Notes: generated from the letters alone by a model not told the origin. Counted from the first letter of the stretch, positions 1 through 8,363 are shown. The stretch: 15,188 nucleotides of DNA from Bacteroidota bacterium (GCA_023429265.1 JAEYVS010000067.1:1-15188), one strand, 5' to 3'. Translations and numbers: made by a program.

Positions 1-1
1 G

Positions 2-1288
2 GATACTACAGGTCCGCCAGTAAAAACCTACTCGGCAGTCATAAAATATTCTCCTTCGGGAGATACTTTATGGACAAGAAGATATATAAATCAAGATAGT
101 TTATTCAATTTAGTAAATGGAATTCAAATTGATACTAATTCAAATATCTATGTTTTAAGCGAAAGTTGGAGATCTAATGAAAGCTCAAACGTTCTTTTAA
201 CAAAGTATTCAATTATGGGTGACCTAGAGTGGCAGAACGAACTTGATGCTATCGGCACATATGATACGCCCCGACAGATCAAGCTTGATAGAAATAATAA
301 TATTGCCACTTATAGTTCAACTGGTATTGGAGGGATGTTGATAAAGTATAATCACCAGGGAGATTCAATTTGGGGTTTACATATTACACCACAGGCAATT
401 CGATTTATGGAATTCGACAATCTTAATAATGTTTATCTTGGAGGGACAGTATCAGGTGTTCCTAATGGAACGGATTATTATTCAGTTAAATATAACTTAT
501 CAGCAAATTTATTATGGGAAAGAAGATACCAAAGCAGCAGTTACAACAATGCTGATCATATGCGGGCAACATTCCTTGATGACAGTAGTAATTTTTATGT
601 CACAGGTGTAAGCGCTCAGACCGGATTACTTGGATGGGACTACCTAACAATAAAATACTCTACGGACGGAGATTCTTTATGGGTGAAAAGGTTTGCGGAA
701 ATACCACGAAGTAATGACGAGCCTGTATCTGTAGCGGCAGATAAAAATGGAAATGTTTTTGTTACAGGAAAAAGTGACAGGTTTATTCTAATTAACAGAA
801 TTTCAACACCGGTCTATGCACCATCAGGTGAACATTTGTATACACTACATTACGATACCAATTATTTTTTTACCCCTTACGAGCCTGTAAAAATGGAAAT
901 TGATTCAGCAGGGAGTGTCTATATTTCCGGCATCAGCAGAAATTCTTTTGGCAAAATTGATATGATTACTCTAAAATATTCACCGGTTGTTTCGTCCATA
1001 CAAAACGTATCGGGAGAAATACCATCAACTTTTCAACTCTCCCAAAATTATCCAAACCCATTTAATAACTCGACAAATATTAAATTCTCAATAATAGAAA
1101 AAGGATTAATAAAACTGGAGATTTTTGATTTTTTGGGTAGAAGAATTGATTTTATAGAATATGGAAATAGAGAACCGGGCAGTTACACCATAAATTATAT
1201 TGCGGATAAGCTTTCTTCGGGAGTTTACTTCTACCGCATCAAGGCGGATGATTTTATACAGACTAAAAAAATGTTACTTGTGAAGTAG
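2..1288 (+). CDS. Secreted beta-propeller-like protein with T9SS sorting domain (5' truncated)
   Basis: The frame is open from base 2 to the TAG at 1286-1288, giving 428 visible residues; the true start lies outside the window, and the ATG at 215 is internal because coding sequence of the same style precedes it. The body consists of repeats of about 50 residues pairing a strand like KYSPSGDTLW with a strand like DTNSNIYVLS (also LKYSTDGDSLW, DKNGNVFVTG). This is the style of SBBP-type beta-propeller repeats. The last ~85 residues carry FQLSQNYPNPFN, then a beta-sandwich ending SSGVYFYRIKADDF..KKMLLVK, the type A sorting domain that sends proteins through the type IX secretion system, where it is normally cleaved. 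The protein is probably secreted or surface-attached. Substrate or partner is unknown. Family assignment is good; exact function is not inferable. Confidence 0.9.
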   Translation, partial: DTTGPPVKTYSAVIKYSPSGDTLWTRRYINQDSLFNLVNGIQIDTNSNIYVLSESWRSNESSNVLLTKYSIMGDLEWQNELDAIGTYDTPRQIKLDRNNNIATYSSTGIGGMLIKYNHQGDSIWGLHITPQAIRFMEFDNLNNVYLGGTVSGVPNGTDYYSVKYNLSANLLWERRYQSSSYNNADHMRATFLDDSSNFYVTGVSAQTGLLGWDYLTIKYSTDGDSLWVKRFAEIPRSNDEPVSVAADKNGNVFVTGKSDRFILINRISTPVYAPSGEHLYTLHYDTNYFFTPYEPVKMEIDSAGSVYISGISRNSFGKIDMITLKYSPVVSSIQNVSGEIPSTFQLSQNYPNPFNNSTNIKFSIIEKGLIKLEIFDFLGRRIDFIEYGNREPGSYTINYIADKLSSGVYFYRIKADDFIQTKKMLLVK

Positions 1289-1437
1289 TATATCTAGGTT
1301 TTATACCCTTAACATTGTGGTAATATAAACAAAATATCTGTATCCTCTGCCTATCCCGCTTCCCCCGCAGAATGCAGTGGCTTAAATGGTGATGCCTAAG
1401 TGTTAAAATCAATTCCTGTAATACCTGCTAATAATAG

Positions 1438-1824
1438 TTATTGAATTTTAAAATAAACACTATCTCTTATCAAATCACAGTGAATATCATTATGTCTGAT
1501 ACCTGTTCTTATATCAGTTCCCAAATAAGAAAGAAACAATTCCTCAATTTGATACTGAGAAAATAAGTTATGACAATCCTCCCTCAATTTAAAGTCCGCA
1601 TCCATAATTAACTTCCCTGTCAATTCTGCATAAATTTTATATCTAAAGGTATAATTATCTTTTTTTTCAACCAGATCAATCCAATAACCCCCGCGCTTCC
1701 AATCTCCATCCCACACTGCATTTTCTGACACATAACTTGGCCTTTCAGGTGGTTTGCTACAGCCTGAAAATAGATATAAAACAAGAATAAATGGACTTAT
1801 AAGAAAAATTATGCTTTTATTCAT
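1438..1824 (-). CDS. Small lipoprotein of unknown function
   Basis: This encodes 128 residues. The N-terminus is a lipoprotein signal: MNK, a hydrophobic stretch, then the lipobox LFSGC with the lipidated Cys at residue 22. The mature part (~106 aa) begins with a Pro-rich stretch (KPPERPSY) and contains WDGDWKRGGYWIDL followed by alternating hydrophobic residues, suggesting a small beta-rich domain. I do not recognise a family. The C-terminus (DSVYFKIQ) runs to a TAA at 1438-1440. The gene faces the upstream secretion gene tail-to-tail and is separated from the glycosyltransferase behind it by about 90 bp holding a degenerate repeat, so it is probably transcribed separately. Lipoprotein call is firm; function is open. 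Confidence 0.75.
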   Translation of the reverse strand: MNKSIIFLISPFILVLYLFSGCSKPPERPSYVSENAVWDGDWKRGGYWIDLVEKKDNYTFRYKIYAELTGKLIMDADFKLREDCHNLFSQYQIEELFLSYLGTDIRTGIRHNDIHCDLIRDSVYFKIQ

Positions 1825-1876
1825 ATTATTGTATTATTTTAAGTCTCTCTTTTAAAAGGGATTTAAGGGAAGGAAA

Positions 1877-1907
1877 TCTCTGCGCGCTCAGCGTCCTCTG
1901 CGGTTAA
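1877..1907. repeat. Degenerate GCAGAG-type short-period repeat
   Basis: Read on the minus strand, this stretch is TTAACCGCAGAGGACGCTGA followed by GCGCGCAGAGA: imperfect tandem units built on GCAGAG/GACGC. It is more GC-rich than its surroundings and lies in the gap between two minus-strand genes. Similar 'ACCGCAGAGGACGC' strings recur between genes in many bacterial genomes from general experience; only this copy is visible here. No promoter or terminator role is evident. Confidence 0.4.
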
Positions 1908-1916
1908 ATACAAACC

Positions 1917-3398
1917 TCACTCCCGCACAAAATAATACACCCTCACCTCATCCGGTACCACCTCAAATACCGCTTCTTCTTCCTTCTTAAAACCTATCGC
2001 TTCCATCTTCTCCGTGACCTCATCATATCCGTCATCACCCAGCGAACTATAATCGAGCACAAACCATAATTTCTTCATATCAGGCGCATTTCCCAGTGAG
2101 TCTATGATACCCCGGAAGCTGTAATCTATTATATCCGGCACTGGGAGATTGGTCTCTCCACGTATATTATGGTACTTTATCGACCACCCCATATAGTGGG
2201 GTTCGACCACTATCCTGTCCCCGGCATTATAATTCTCCTCCAGGTAAGATATTACACCTCTATAATCATTATTCTTAAAATTCATCTCATAATTAAACTT
2301 CATTCCAACCATACTGGCCAATATAAACGGTATGATCATCACGTATGTAAGCTTCCTGCTCTTTAACATAAAAGCAAAAGCTACAAACGATATTATAAAA
2401 TAGGGGATTATTATGCTAATATAGCGTGATAGCAGCAAACTGTTCCTGAATGAGATGATAACAGCAATAGCAAAAGGAATTATAAAAAACACAGTCACCA
2501 GGGCGAGTTTTCCTGTCAGCAGCTTCCTCTTAAATGCCATGAACATACCTATGAAGTATGAAGCTATTATAAGCAGAGTAACTCCATTAGCTGCCTTATA
2601 GATAAGTCCTGCCTTATAATACACAAAATAGCTGAATATGATATCCTTAAAGAATGCAAAGGTGTTCTTGCTCCACGTCAGCAGGTCTTGTGGAACTCTC
2701 CACGGCTGCCCGGCGCTTACCTGCCTGAAAAACTCCGGAAACCACGGCAAATACAACACCAACACCACCCCAAACAATGGCGCAATGTTCTTAGTCAAAG
2801 AAAGATCTTTCCTGTTCTTAAATTGCCGGTAAGCAACAACCAAAAATTCAGTGAATAAGATCAAAAACGCAAAATAATGCGTATAAATAGCCAATAGCGA
2901 GAATAACACATATAGTACCTTCCGTTGCAGGCTTGGATTCTCCAGTAATCCCAGAAAATAGTACACCGACCCCAGGCAGAGGAATGTATTCATCATGAAC
3001 ATCCGTACCTCCTGCGCATAATGAATATTGATAGGCGAAAGCGCGTAAAGTATAAATACAAAAAACACTTGGGTATCATTCTTTAAAATATCATATGATA
3101 TCTTATAGATGAATACCATGCTTAAGATCGAAAATACCACCGATAAAAGCCTCATACTGAATACCGAATCCCCTGTAAAATAAGTCCACCATTTCAGCAC
3201 CATATAATAGAAAGGGGGATGTATGTCTCCCGCAGCGCTCTTTACTATCCCCTCAAGGTCATACTGGGACGTGTTCCACGAGTACACCTCATCGAACCAC
3301 ATATTCTTACCCTCGATATCATTCAATCGAAGGTAGATTGCCAGTAAAAAAGCCAGGGCTATTAATATTCTGCCTCTGTCGAATTTCACTTTAATCAA
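1917..3398 (-). CDS. Membrane glycosyltransferase, GT39/PMT_2 (ArnT-like) family
   Basis: This 493-residue polytopic membrane protein is probably a GT-C glycosyltransferase that uses a polyprenyl-phosphate sugar at the periplasmic face. After the first helix (about residues 10-25) comes the acidic motif MWFDEVYSW with Asp36-Glu37, the place of the catalytic acidic residue in this superfamily. It is followed by GDIHPPFYYMVLKWW (His60-Pro-Pro), a hallmark of the PMT_2 type. Roughly nine to eleven further hydrophobic helices follow to about residue 360, then a soluble domain of ~130 residues (from NYEMNFKNNDYRG) with an alpha/beta look, common in dolichyl-phosphate-mannose-type transferases. Its start overlaps the end of yjbQ by 8 bp, so it is translated from the same message as coaX and yjbQ. 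Acceptor and sugar cannot be told from sequence. Confidence 0.82.
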   Translation of the reverse strand: MIKVKFDRGRILIALAFLLAIYLRLNDIEGKNMWFDEVYSWNTSQYDLEGIVKSAAGDIHPPFYYMVLKWWTYFTGDSVFSMRLLSVVFSILSMVFIYKISYDILKNDTQVFFVFILYALSPINIHYAQEVRMFMMNTFLCLGSVYYFLGLLENPSLQRKVLYVLFSLLAIYTHYFAFLILFTEFLVVAYRQFKNRKDLSLTKNIAPLFGVVLVLYLPWFPEFFRQVSAGQPWRVPQDLLTWSKNTFAFFKDIIFSYFVYYKAGLIYKAANGVTLLIIASYFIGMFMAFKRKLLTGKLALVTVFFIIPFAIAVIISFRNSLLLSRYISIIIPYFIISFVAFAFMLKSRKLTYVMIIPFILASMVGMKFNYEMNFKNNDYRGVISYLEENYNAGDRIVVEPHYMGWSIKYHNIRGETNLPVPDIIDYSFRGIIDSLGNAPDMKKLWFVLDYSSLGDDGYDEVTEKMEAIGFKKEEEAVFEVVPDEVRVYYFVRE

Positions 3399-3813
3399 TA
3401 CCGATAAATTGGAAAATTATCCTCCTGGTTCTCTTCTTATTATCGAAGTCCAGGAATACGACCTGCTGCCACGTCCCAAGGAAAAACTCTCCCTTGCTGA
3501 ATGGTACCGTTAGTGATGATTTATACAGAGATGATCTGAGATGCGAGTGTCCGTTTCCGTCACCCCAGGTTTCATTGTGATGGTATTTTTTAAATTGTGG
3601 TATTATCTCGTCTAAAAATTTCGGCATATCCTTGATCAAGCCCGGCTCATACTCCATTGTTGTGATTGCAGAGGTAGATCCCACAGAAAAAACCGTACAG
3701 TTTCCTTCCTGCAGCCCCGTCTCTTGCAATAGCTCATTTAACTCCTCGGTAAGATTTACAATCTCGCAGTTACCGTTGGTTTTTTTGATTATTTCCTTAG
3801 TGATGATCTTCAT
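3391..3813 (-). CDS. YjbQ/UPF0047 family protein (secondary thiamine-phosphate synthase-like)
   Basis: This 140-residue protein matches the usual ~130-140 aa length of the YjbQ (UPF0047) family. The signature region is present: WGDGNGHSHLRSSLYKSS, then FFLGTWQQVVFLDFDNKKR and TRRIIFQFIG at the C-terminus. The His residues in GHSHLRSS and the GTWQ strand are the conserved core of a small trimeric beta barrel. E. coli YjbQ has weak thiamine-phosphate synthase activity, but the physiological role of the family is unsettled. Its ATG overlaps the coaX stop as ATGA (3810-3813), and its 3' end overlaps the glycosyltransferase by 8 bp, so the three genes are translationally coupled. Confidence 0.85.
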   Translation of the reverse strand: MKIITKEIIKKTNGNCEIVNLTEELNELLQETGLQEGNCTVFSVGSTSAITTMEYEPGLIKDMPKFLDEIIPQFKKYHHNETWGDGNGHSHLRSSLYKSSLTVPFSKGEFFLGTWQQVVFLDFDNKKRTRRIIFQFIGID

Positions 3814-4556
3814 TTCCGGTAATAATTTAAAATGACATTAATACCCCTTAATACAAGAGCTCTGTCAGTTGCATCAATAATATCAGTATGATCGGAGAAA
3901 TATTCTGAAAGCCCTCCCGTACACACAACATAAAGGTTTGGATACTTTTTCTTAAGTTCACTCACTGCTCTTTCGAGATAAAATACAGTTTGCTGGGTTG
4001 TTCCTATTGATATGCTGTCTTTCGTATTATCAAAAATTATATTGTCATTGAATTTAACATCTGTCTTAGGCAGGGGAGTGCTGCCCGAGAGGCTGTTTAA
4101 TCCGGTCTGGATACCGGGAGTAATTGAACCCCCGATAAACTCTTCTCTTATGACCAGATTTAATGTTGTAGCAGTGCCGAGGTCAATTATAAGCATTTCC
4201 TTCTTTCCATAGATATGTTGTGCTCCATTAATGGCTGCCACTCTGTCATTGCCGAGCTTATTTTGATAATTTATCTTTACGAATGGTGAAGTTTTATTGT
4301 CAATAAAAACCGTGTTAAGCTTTTTAAAATTATCCTTAAGAATTTTTATCAAAACAGGATTTGTAACAGTTACACCAATACCGGTAACTTCACCCGGTTT
4401 GATGTATTCCAATGAATAAGCCCTGAATATCTTATTGAGGTCTATCGCAAAATTCTCCTTCTTATAAGCGTAATGCTTTTTCCTGGAGAGTTCGTCCTTT
4501 TTATTGGCTATCGCAAGCTTAATGTTGGAATTACCTGTGTCGATCAATAAATTCAT
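3810..4556 (-). CDS. coaX: Type III pantothenate kinase
   Basis: CoaX phosphorylates pantothenate with ATP, the first step of coenzyme A synthesis in the cytoplasm. The 248-residue length is normal. Motifs in order are LLIDTGNSNIKLAI at residues 3-16 (phosphate-binding loop with Asp6), GNDRVAAINGA at 102-112 (pantothenate and dimer contact), MLIIDLGTATT at 121-131 (second acidic/phosphate motif of the acetate-kinase/actin-like fold) and GGSITPG at 142-148. CTGGL near the C-terminus is the last family element. It is the first gene of an operon with yjbQ (ATGA overlap) and the glycosyltransferase. The start lies 26 bp downstream of a terminator that ends the preceding transcript, so its promoter must lie near or within that terminator, or it depends on read-through. 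Confidence 0.93.
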   Translation of the reverse strand: MNLLIDTGNSNIKLAIANKKDELSRKKHYAYKKENFAIDLNKIFRAYSLEYIKPGEVTGIGVTVTNPVLIKILKDNFKKLNTVFIDNKTSPFVKINYQNKLGNDRVAAINGAQHIYGKKEMLIIDLGTATTLNLVIREEFIGGSITPGIQTGLNSLSGSTPLPKTDVKFNDNIIFDNTKDSISIGTTQQTVFYLERAVSELKKKYPNLYVVCTGGLSEYFSDHTDIIDATDRALVLRGINVILNYYRK

Positions 4557-4581
4557 AAAGATAAATTCATTAGCACTTTAC

Positions 4582-4616
4582 AAAAAAAGCGCAAAAGACA
4601 TTATCTCTTACGCTTT
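4582..4616 (-). terminator. Rho-independent terminator after the outer-membrane protein gene
   Basis: On the minus strand, AAAGCG pairs with CGCTTT, and the stem continues inward as AA/TT and AGA/TCT with single mismatches around a 5-nt loop. Seven Ts follow on the transcribed strand. It lies 25 bp after the stop of the beta-barrel gene and just ahead of coaX. Confidence 0.7.
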
Positions 4617-4640
4617 AAAATAAAATTTAAACTCTATTTG

Positions 4641-5225
4641 TTATAGTGAAAACTCAATTCCTGCTGTTAAGAACCAACCGGAAATATTTCCCTGAGGTTG
4701 AACATCGCTCACAATTATCTTATATTTTCCATCAAATATTAAATTATAGTTGTCACCGATATCATAAAGCCTTAATCCGCCGCCAACAGCCAGACCTACC
4801 TTGGTCACGTTATCGACCTTATTATCGTAAAAATTGACACCTATTCCGCCGTCCACGTATGGCTCGAGTTTCCTGTCATTGGATAGTCTGAGCCTGGCAA
4901 GTCCAAGCAGCTCAAAATTGCTTGTGCCCTCTACTCTCCAGTAGTTAGCCTGCGGTACGAATGCAAATCCACCGTAGCCCACATTCGCGAACATACCCAC
5001 GGTTAATCCGGTATTATCTTCCACAAATGCGCCACCCGCGTGAAAGCCAAGAGTAATGTTTGCCTTGGTCACATTGGTAATTAATACATCGCTGTTCACT
5101 CTTTCATTCAAAGATATCTGGTCACTGCTTTTACTCATTTTTTCCAGGTCGGCAAGTGACTGCGCGCCTGAAGTATTTATAAAAACTAAAGTGATAAACG
5201 ATATCGCTAATAATGTTTTTTTCAC
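4641..5225 (-). CDS. Outer-membrane beta-barrel protein
   Basis: This encodes 194 residues. The N-terminus MKKTLLAISFITLVFINTSGAQS is a Sec signal peptide, with cleavage likely after SGA around residue 21. The mature protein has alternating hydrophobic/polar strands rich in Gly and aromatics (LGFHAGGAFVEDN, GMFANVGYGGFAFVPQANYW, EPYVDGGIGVNFYD, VGLAVGGGLRLYD, GWFLTAGIEFSL). It ends in a strand with Phe near the C-terminus, as expected for barrel insertion. The size fits a small eight-stranded porin-like or OmpA-like barrel without a peptidoglycan domain. It is a single-gene unit with its own terminator. No substrate can be assigned. Confidence 0.75.
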   Translation of the reverse strand: MKKTLLAISFITLVFINTSGAQSLADLEKMSKSSDQISLNERVNSDVLITNVTKANITLGFHAGGAFVEDNTGLTVGMFANVGYGGFAFVPQANYWRVEGTSNFELLGLARLRLSNDRKLEPYVDGGIGVNFYDNKVDNVTKVGLAVGGGLRLYDIGDNYNLIFDGKYKIIVSDVQPQGNISGWFLTAGIEFSL

Positions 5226-5300
5226 TATTTGTTTGTTTTGGTTTTATAAAAGAGTTAATCCGGGATTATTTAAACGAACTGCTCTATTAATTTAATATAA

Positions 5301-5939
5301 TTAATTTAATGATGGATTTATTTTTTTTATTTCATCTCTCAGTACTGCAGCTCTCTCATAGTCTTCTTTTGAGATTGCCTCATCGAGCTCGTGCTTTAGT
5401 TTTTTTAGTTTTTTATCTTCAGGGTTTCCGGATATTTCCTCTTCGTAGCTCTCCTCGGTTTCACTTTCTTCATATTCCTCTCCATCTTCACTCTCAGACC
5501 TGAGTATGTTTGAGTCATCGCCATCCGGCAGAAATCCCACTTCATCCATTATGTATGATGCCACGTATATGGGCGCGGCGAATTTCAATGCCAGCGCGAT
5601 AGCATCAGACGGGCGAGCGTCTATTTCTTCTGCCGAGCTCAGATCGAATTTTATCTTTGCGTAAAATGTCGAATCCTTCAGCTCGTTAATTGTAATGCTG
5701 TCTATGCTATACCCGAAATTTTCTATGATATTTTTTAATAGGTCGTGTGTGAGTGGTCTGGGAGGTTTTATTCCTTCCAGTTCAAATGCTATAGCCTGGG
5801 CTTCGGATTGACCAATGATGATGGGAAGTCTTCTTTCTCCGCCGACTTCCTTCAATATTATAGCGTACCCGCCGCCTTGCATAGTAGAAGATAATGATAA
5901 GCCGAATATATCTACCTGTATTACATCATTGCCGTCCAT
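5301..5939 (-). CDS. Bifunctional nuclease (BFN/DUF151) domain protein with UVR motif
   Basis: This encodes 212 residues. Residues 5 to about 140 form the BFN (DUF151) domain: VDIFGLSLSS, GGERRLPIIIGQSEAQAIAFELEG, RPLTHDLLKNIIENFG and the strongly conserved DARPSDAIALALKFAAPIYV. A highly acidic linker (~145-172, mostly Glu) leads to KKLKKLKHELDEAISKEDYERAAVLRDEIKKI, a UVR motif like that linking UvrB and UvrC, which forms a helical hairpin for protein contacts. A BFN-plus-UVR layout is familiar in Bacteroidota and relatives. Members are reported to have DNase/RNase activity, but the cellular role is poorly known. A clear ribosome site (AAAGGAG, 5-6 nt before ATG) supports the start. It follows etfA by 68 bp on the same strand. 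Confidence 0.88.
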   Translation of the reverse strand: MDGNDVIQVDIFGLSLSSTMQGGGYAIILKEVGGERRLPIIIGQSEAQAIAFELEGIKPPRPLTHDLLKNIIENFGYSIDSITINELKDSTFYAKIKFDLSSAEEIDARPSDAIALALKFAAPIYVASYIMDEVGFLPDGDDSNILRSESEDGEEYEESETEESYEEEISGNPEDKKLKKLKHELDEAISKEDYERAAVLRDEIKKINPSLN

Positions 5940-6007
5940 TTGTCTCCTTTAAAGTCTTATATAATAATACACCTTGTAATATAAAAAGTTTCGTGAATCT
6001 TTCAATA

Positions 6008-7018
6008 TCAATTTGATAATACATTTTTTAGCTCGCTCGTAAGCGCGGGAATAATCTCAAACGCGTCACCAACGATTCCATAATCCGCTATCTGAAATAT
6101 CGGAGCGTCTTTATCTTTATTAATGGCTACGATACACTTAGCTGATGACATACCCGCAAGGTGCTGGATTGCTCCGCTGATACCGCACGCAACGTATAGA
6201 TTCGGTGATACGGTCTTACCCGTCTGACCGACCTGCTCCGCGTGTGGTCTCCATCCTGCGTCCACTACTGCCCTCGACGCGCCTGTCGCTGCGCCAAGTA
6301 CTGCTGCAAGATCCTCGATTAGATTCCAGTTCTCTGGTCCTCTCAGTCCGCGGCCGCCGGAAACAATTACGCTTGCTTCCGCAACGTCCAGCTTTTCGGA
6401 TGATACCTTTGTCTCTTTCACGATGGATTTAAAATCATCAGCAGTTACATTGAGTGAACCCGCGTCTAATTTTTCCACCTCTGCTGTTCCTTCTGTCTTT
6501 TCAGCTTTAAATACATTTGGTCTTAATGTGAGCACTACTTTATCACTATTGAACTGAACCTTGATATAACTCTTTCCTGCGAAGACCGGCTTTTTCGCAA
6601 TGATCTTTCCGCCGTCAACCTGGATGTCCACACAGTCAGGACAGATAGCGGATTCATTCTTCACCGCCACCCTCGGAGCAAGGTCTCTTCCTAAAGCAGT
6701 TGCTGACATTAATATAATATCGGCGCCTCTGCTCTTAGCGGCCTCGCTGATCACCTTAGCAAATGCGGACTGTGAATATTCAAATCCTGACTGACCGCTC
6801 TTTCCGTTCAGGTCTTCAAGATCTACTACCAGTACATTCTTCGCGCCGTAAGCTCCTAAGCCCTTTGCTTCTTCATCTATTCCTGAGCCTATGGTCAGTA
6901 CTTCAAACTCACTGCCTAATTGCTCTGCAAGCTTCTTTGCTTCAGTTACTACTTCAAACGCCGGGTTCTTAAATTTTCCTTCTTTTAACTCGGCAAATGC
7001 TAATATCTTATTTGACAT
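6008..7018 (-). CDS. etfA: Electron transfer flavoprotein alpha subunit
   Basis: EtfA forms a heterodimer with EtfB and carries electrons, usually from acyl-CoA dehydrogenases to the quinone pool; it holds the redox FAD. The 336 residues comprise an N-terminal alpha/beta domain (LAFAELKEGKFKNPAFEVVTEAKKLA) and the C-terminal FAD-binding domain starting at IVSGGRGLRGPENW. The family signature follows: AVVDAGWRPHAEQVGQTGKTVSPNLYVACGISGAIQHLAGM, then AINKDKDAPIFQIADYGIVGDAFEIIP. All FAD-binding landmarks (RGL, QVGQTGK.V.P.LY, GISGA.QH, DYG..GD) are present. It lies 27 bp after etfB in an operon. No dehydrogenase or quinone oxidoreductase gene is nearby. Confidence 0.96.
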   Translation of the reverse strand: MSNKILAFAELKEGKFKNPAFEVVTEAKKLAEQLGSEFEVLTIGSGIDEEAKGLGAYGAKNVLVVDLEDLNGKSGQSGFEYSQSAFAKVISEAAKSRGADIILMSATALGRDLAPRVAVKNESAICPDCVDIQVDGGKIIAKKPVFAGKSYIKVQFNSDKVVLTLRPNVFKAEKTEGTAEVEKLDAGSLNVTADDFKSIVKETKVSSEKLDVAEASVIVSGGRGLRGPENWNLIEDLAAVLGAATGASRAVVDAGWRPHAEQVGQTGKTVSPNLYVACGISGAIQHLAGMSSAKCIVAINKDKDAPIFQIADYGIVGDAFEIIPALTSELKNVLSN

Positions 7019-7045
7019 ATCTATTGTAAACTTTTATTAATGTTT

Positions 7046-7792
7046 TTAAATAACCTTGGCTTCTTCTCTTAGAAGCTTTACAAGCTCAGGTACTGATTCC
7101 GCGCCTTCAAATATCTTTCCTTCGCCTTTCGCTGATGGAAGTAACATCTCGATCACTTCATACATATTTCCTGTGTAAGTAGGGGAGACTTCTTCGATCG
7201 TTTTCTTCTTCGCGGCCATAATGCTCTTGAGGTTAGGATACCTCGGCTCATTTAATCCTTTCTGCGCTCCTATCACCGCCGGCATTGTTGCTTCGACGAC
7301 TTCTTTGCCGCCTTCGATCTCTCTCTCGGCTGTGATCTTTCCGTCAGCTATGTCCATCTTTACGACGACATTCACGCACGGAAGGTTTAACATTTCGGCA
7401 ACCATTTTAGGAACCACCATTCCGTCAAAATCTATAGACTGCTTTCCAAATAATATCAGGTCTGCATTCTTATCCTTTAAATAATCTGCGATGTTCCTTG
7501 CCACTGTGTATGAATCGAAATTATCCGATTCGGCTTTTATTAATACTCCGTTTTCTACTCCCATCTGGAAAGCCTTCTTAATGGCTTCCTTCGCTTTATC
7601 GGTTCCAAAGGAAATTGCAGTTGTGGTCGAACCGCCTTTTTCCTGCATCTGTACGGCTTCCTCTACCGCGAACTCATCATAAGGGTTGATAATGAAGCTT
7701 ACTCCGCTTTCATCCAAGGATTTCCCGTCGGACCCTACTTTTACTTTAGTAGTGCTGTCCGGTACTAATGATACGCAAACAAATATATTCAT
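7046..7792 (-). CDS. etfB: Electron transfer flavoprotein beta subunit
   Basis: EtfB is the partner of EtfA and normally binds AMP structurally. The 248-residue length is typical. MNIFVCVSLVPD is the expected start, NPYDEFAVEEAVQM and FGTDKAKEAIKKAFQMGVE follow, and the nucleotide-binding LFGKQSIDFDGMVVPKMVAE is present. The family signature VEATMPAVIGAQKGLNEPRYPNLKSIMAAKKK is complete. It is the first gene of the etfB-etfA operon, transcribed away from the tRNA gene. No acidic or regulatory insertions are seen, so this looks like an ordinary ETF rather than an electron-bifurcating one, although that distinction is uncertain from sequence. Confidence 0.95.
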   Translation of the reverse strand: MNIFVCVSLVPDSTTKVKVGSDGKSLDESGVSFIINPYDEFAVEEAVQMQEKGGSTTTAISFGTDKAKEAIKKAFQMGVENGVLIKAESDNFDSYTVARNIADYLKDKNADLILFGKQSIDFDGMVVPKMVAEMLNLPCVNVVVKMDIADGKITAEREIEGGKEVVEATMPAVIGAQKGLNEPRYPNLKSIMAAKKKTIEEVSPTYTGNMYEVIEMLLPSAKGEGKIFEGAESVPELVKLLREEAKVI

Positions 7793-7963
7793 AGTTAATT
7801 TTTAAAGAGTGGTTTTATTTGATGTAAATTTACCAAAAATAGTTTTAATGCATTGCAAAATCAATTTCAAATAAAGTACCTGCTATAGATAAATCATTTA
7901 TTATCAATCATCACTATCTAACTATAAATTTGGGCTAAAATCTGGTGGAGGGAAGTAAAGGTA

Positions 7964-7998
7964 TATAAAAAAAAGCCCTTATAAATTATAAGGGCTTT
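7964..7998 (-). terminator. Rho-independent terminator after tRNA-fMet
   Basis: AAAGCCCTTATAA and TTATAAGGGCTTT form a near-perfect palindrome (7972-7998) around a very small centre. On the minus strand it is followed by eight Ts. It lies 10 bp beyond the tRNA 3' end. Confidence 0.9.
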
Positions 7999-8008
7999 AA
8001 CCGTTTAG

Positions 8009-8081
<73 letters not shown>

Positions 8082-8134
8082 ATATATTTTAATATGCTAA
8101 AAATAATCGACTTTTTCAATGCAATGCCATTTGA

Positions 8135-8214
8135 TGAATTGCCACGCCTTCCCGAAGGGATGCATAAGGTGGTATAAGGAGTGGAACCTGTAGAAATAAA
8201 TATTGCTTCAGCCT
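8135..8214. repeat. REP-like palindromic repeat, diverged copy 1
   Basis: It starts with TGAATTGCCACGCCTT, identical over 16 nt to 15072-15087. CCACGCCTT (8142-8150) faces AAGGAGTGG (8176-8184) with one mismatch, and the 43-nt span from arm to arm equals that of the other copy. A second small palindrome (TGCTTCAGCC, 8204-8213) corresponds to TGGCTTTAGCCA in the other copy. It is non-coding and probably a family of interspersed elements that a distant Y1-type transposase may move. It looks older than the copy at 15072. Confidence 0.6.
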
Positions 8215-8261
8215 CTAAATTCTGAATTCCAGTCATTTGTACAATTGTTAGTTGCTGGATT

Positions 8262-8363
8262 ATGATGGATAATAATAATGGCTATACAAAATTTATCACA
8301 TTAATTAATAGGTTTTTGGTAGGTGTGTATAGCTCCATTCTAAGTTACATCAATACTATATAG
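8262..8363 (+). CDS. Possible 33-aa hydrophobic peptide
   Basis: ATGATG at 8262 opens a frame of 33 codons ending TAG. The product begins MMDNNNGYTKFITLINRF and has a hydrophobic second half. Its start loosely resembles the 35-aa peptide at 8525 (Asn run, Tyr, then I/L-N-R), which is the only reason to list it. There is no ribosome site, no clear promoter, and it lacks the IIFP motif of the neighbouring peptides. It could be chance. Confidence 0.18.
   Translation: MMDNNNGYTKFITLINRFLVGVYSSILSYINTI

Noticed and set aside
1365..1400. Possible third copy of the REP-like element (GTGATGCCTA shared with 15098-15107)
   Set aside because: Only about ten bases match, and the flanking arms are absent; too weak to call.
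5278..5310. AT-only inverted repeat (ATTAATT...AATTAAT) after the BFN gene
   Set aside because: Without GC pairs and in AT-rich DNA, it is expected by chance and is not a convincing terminator.
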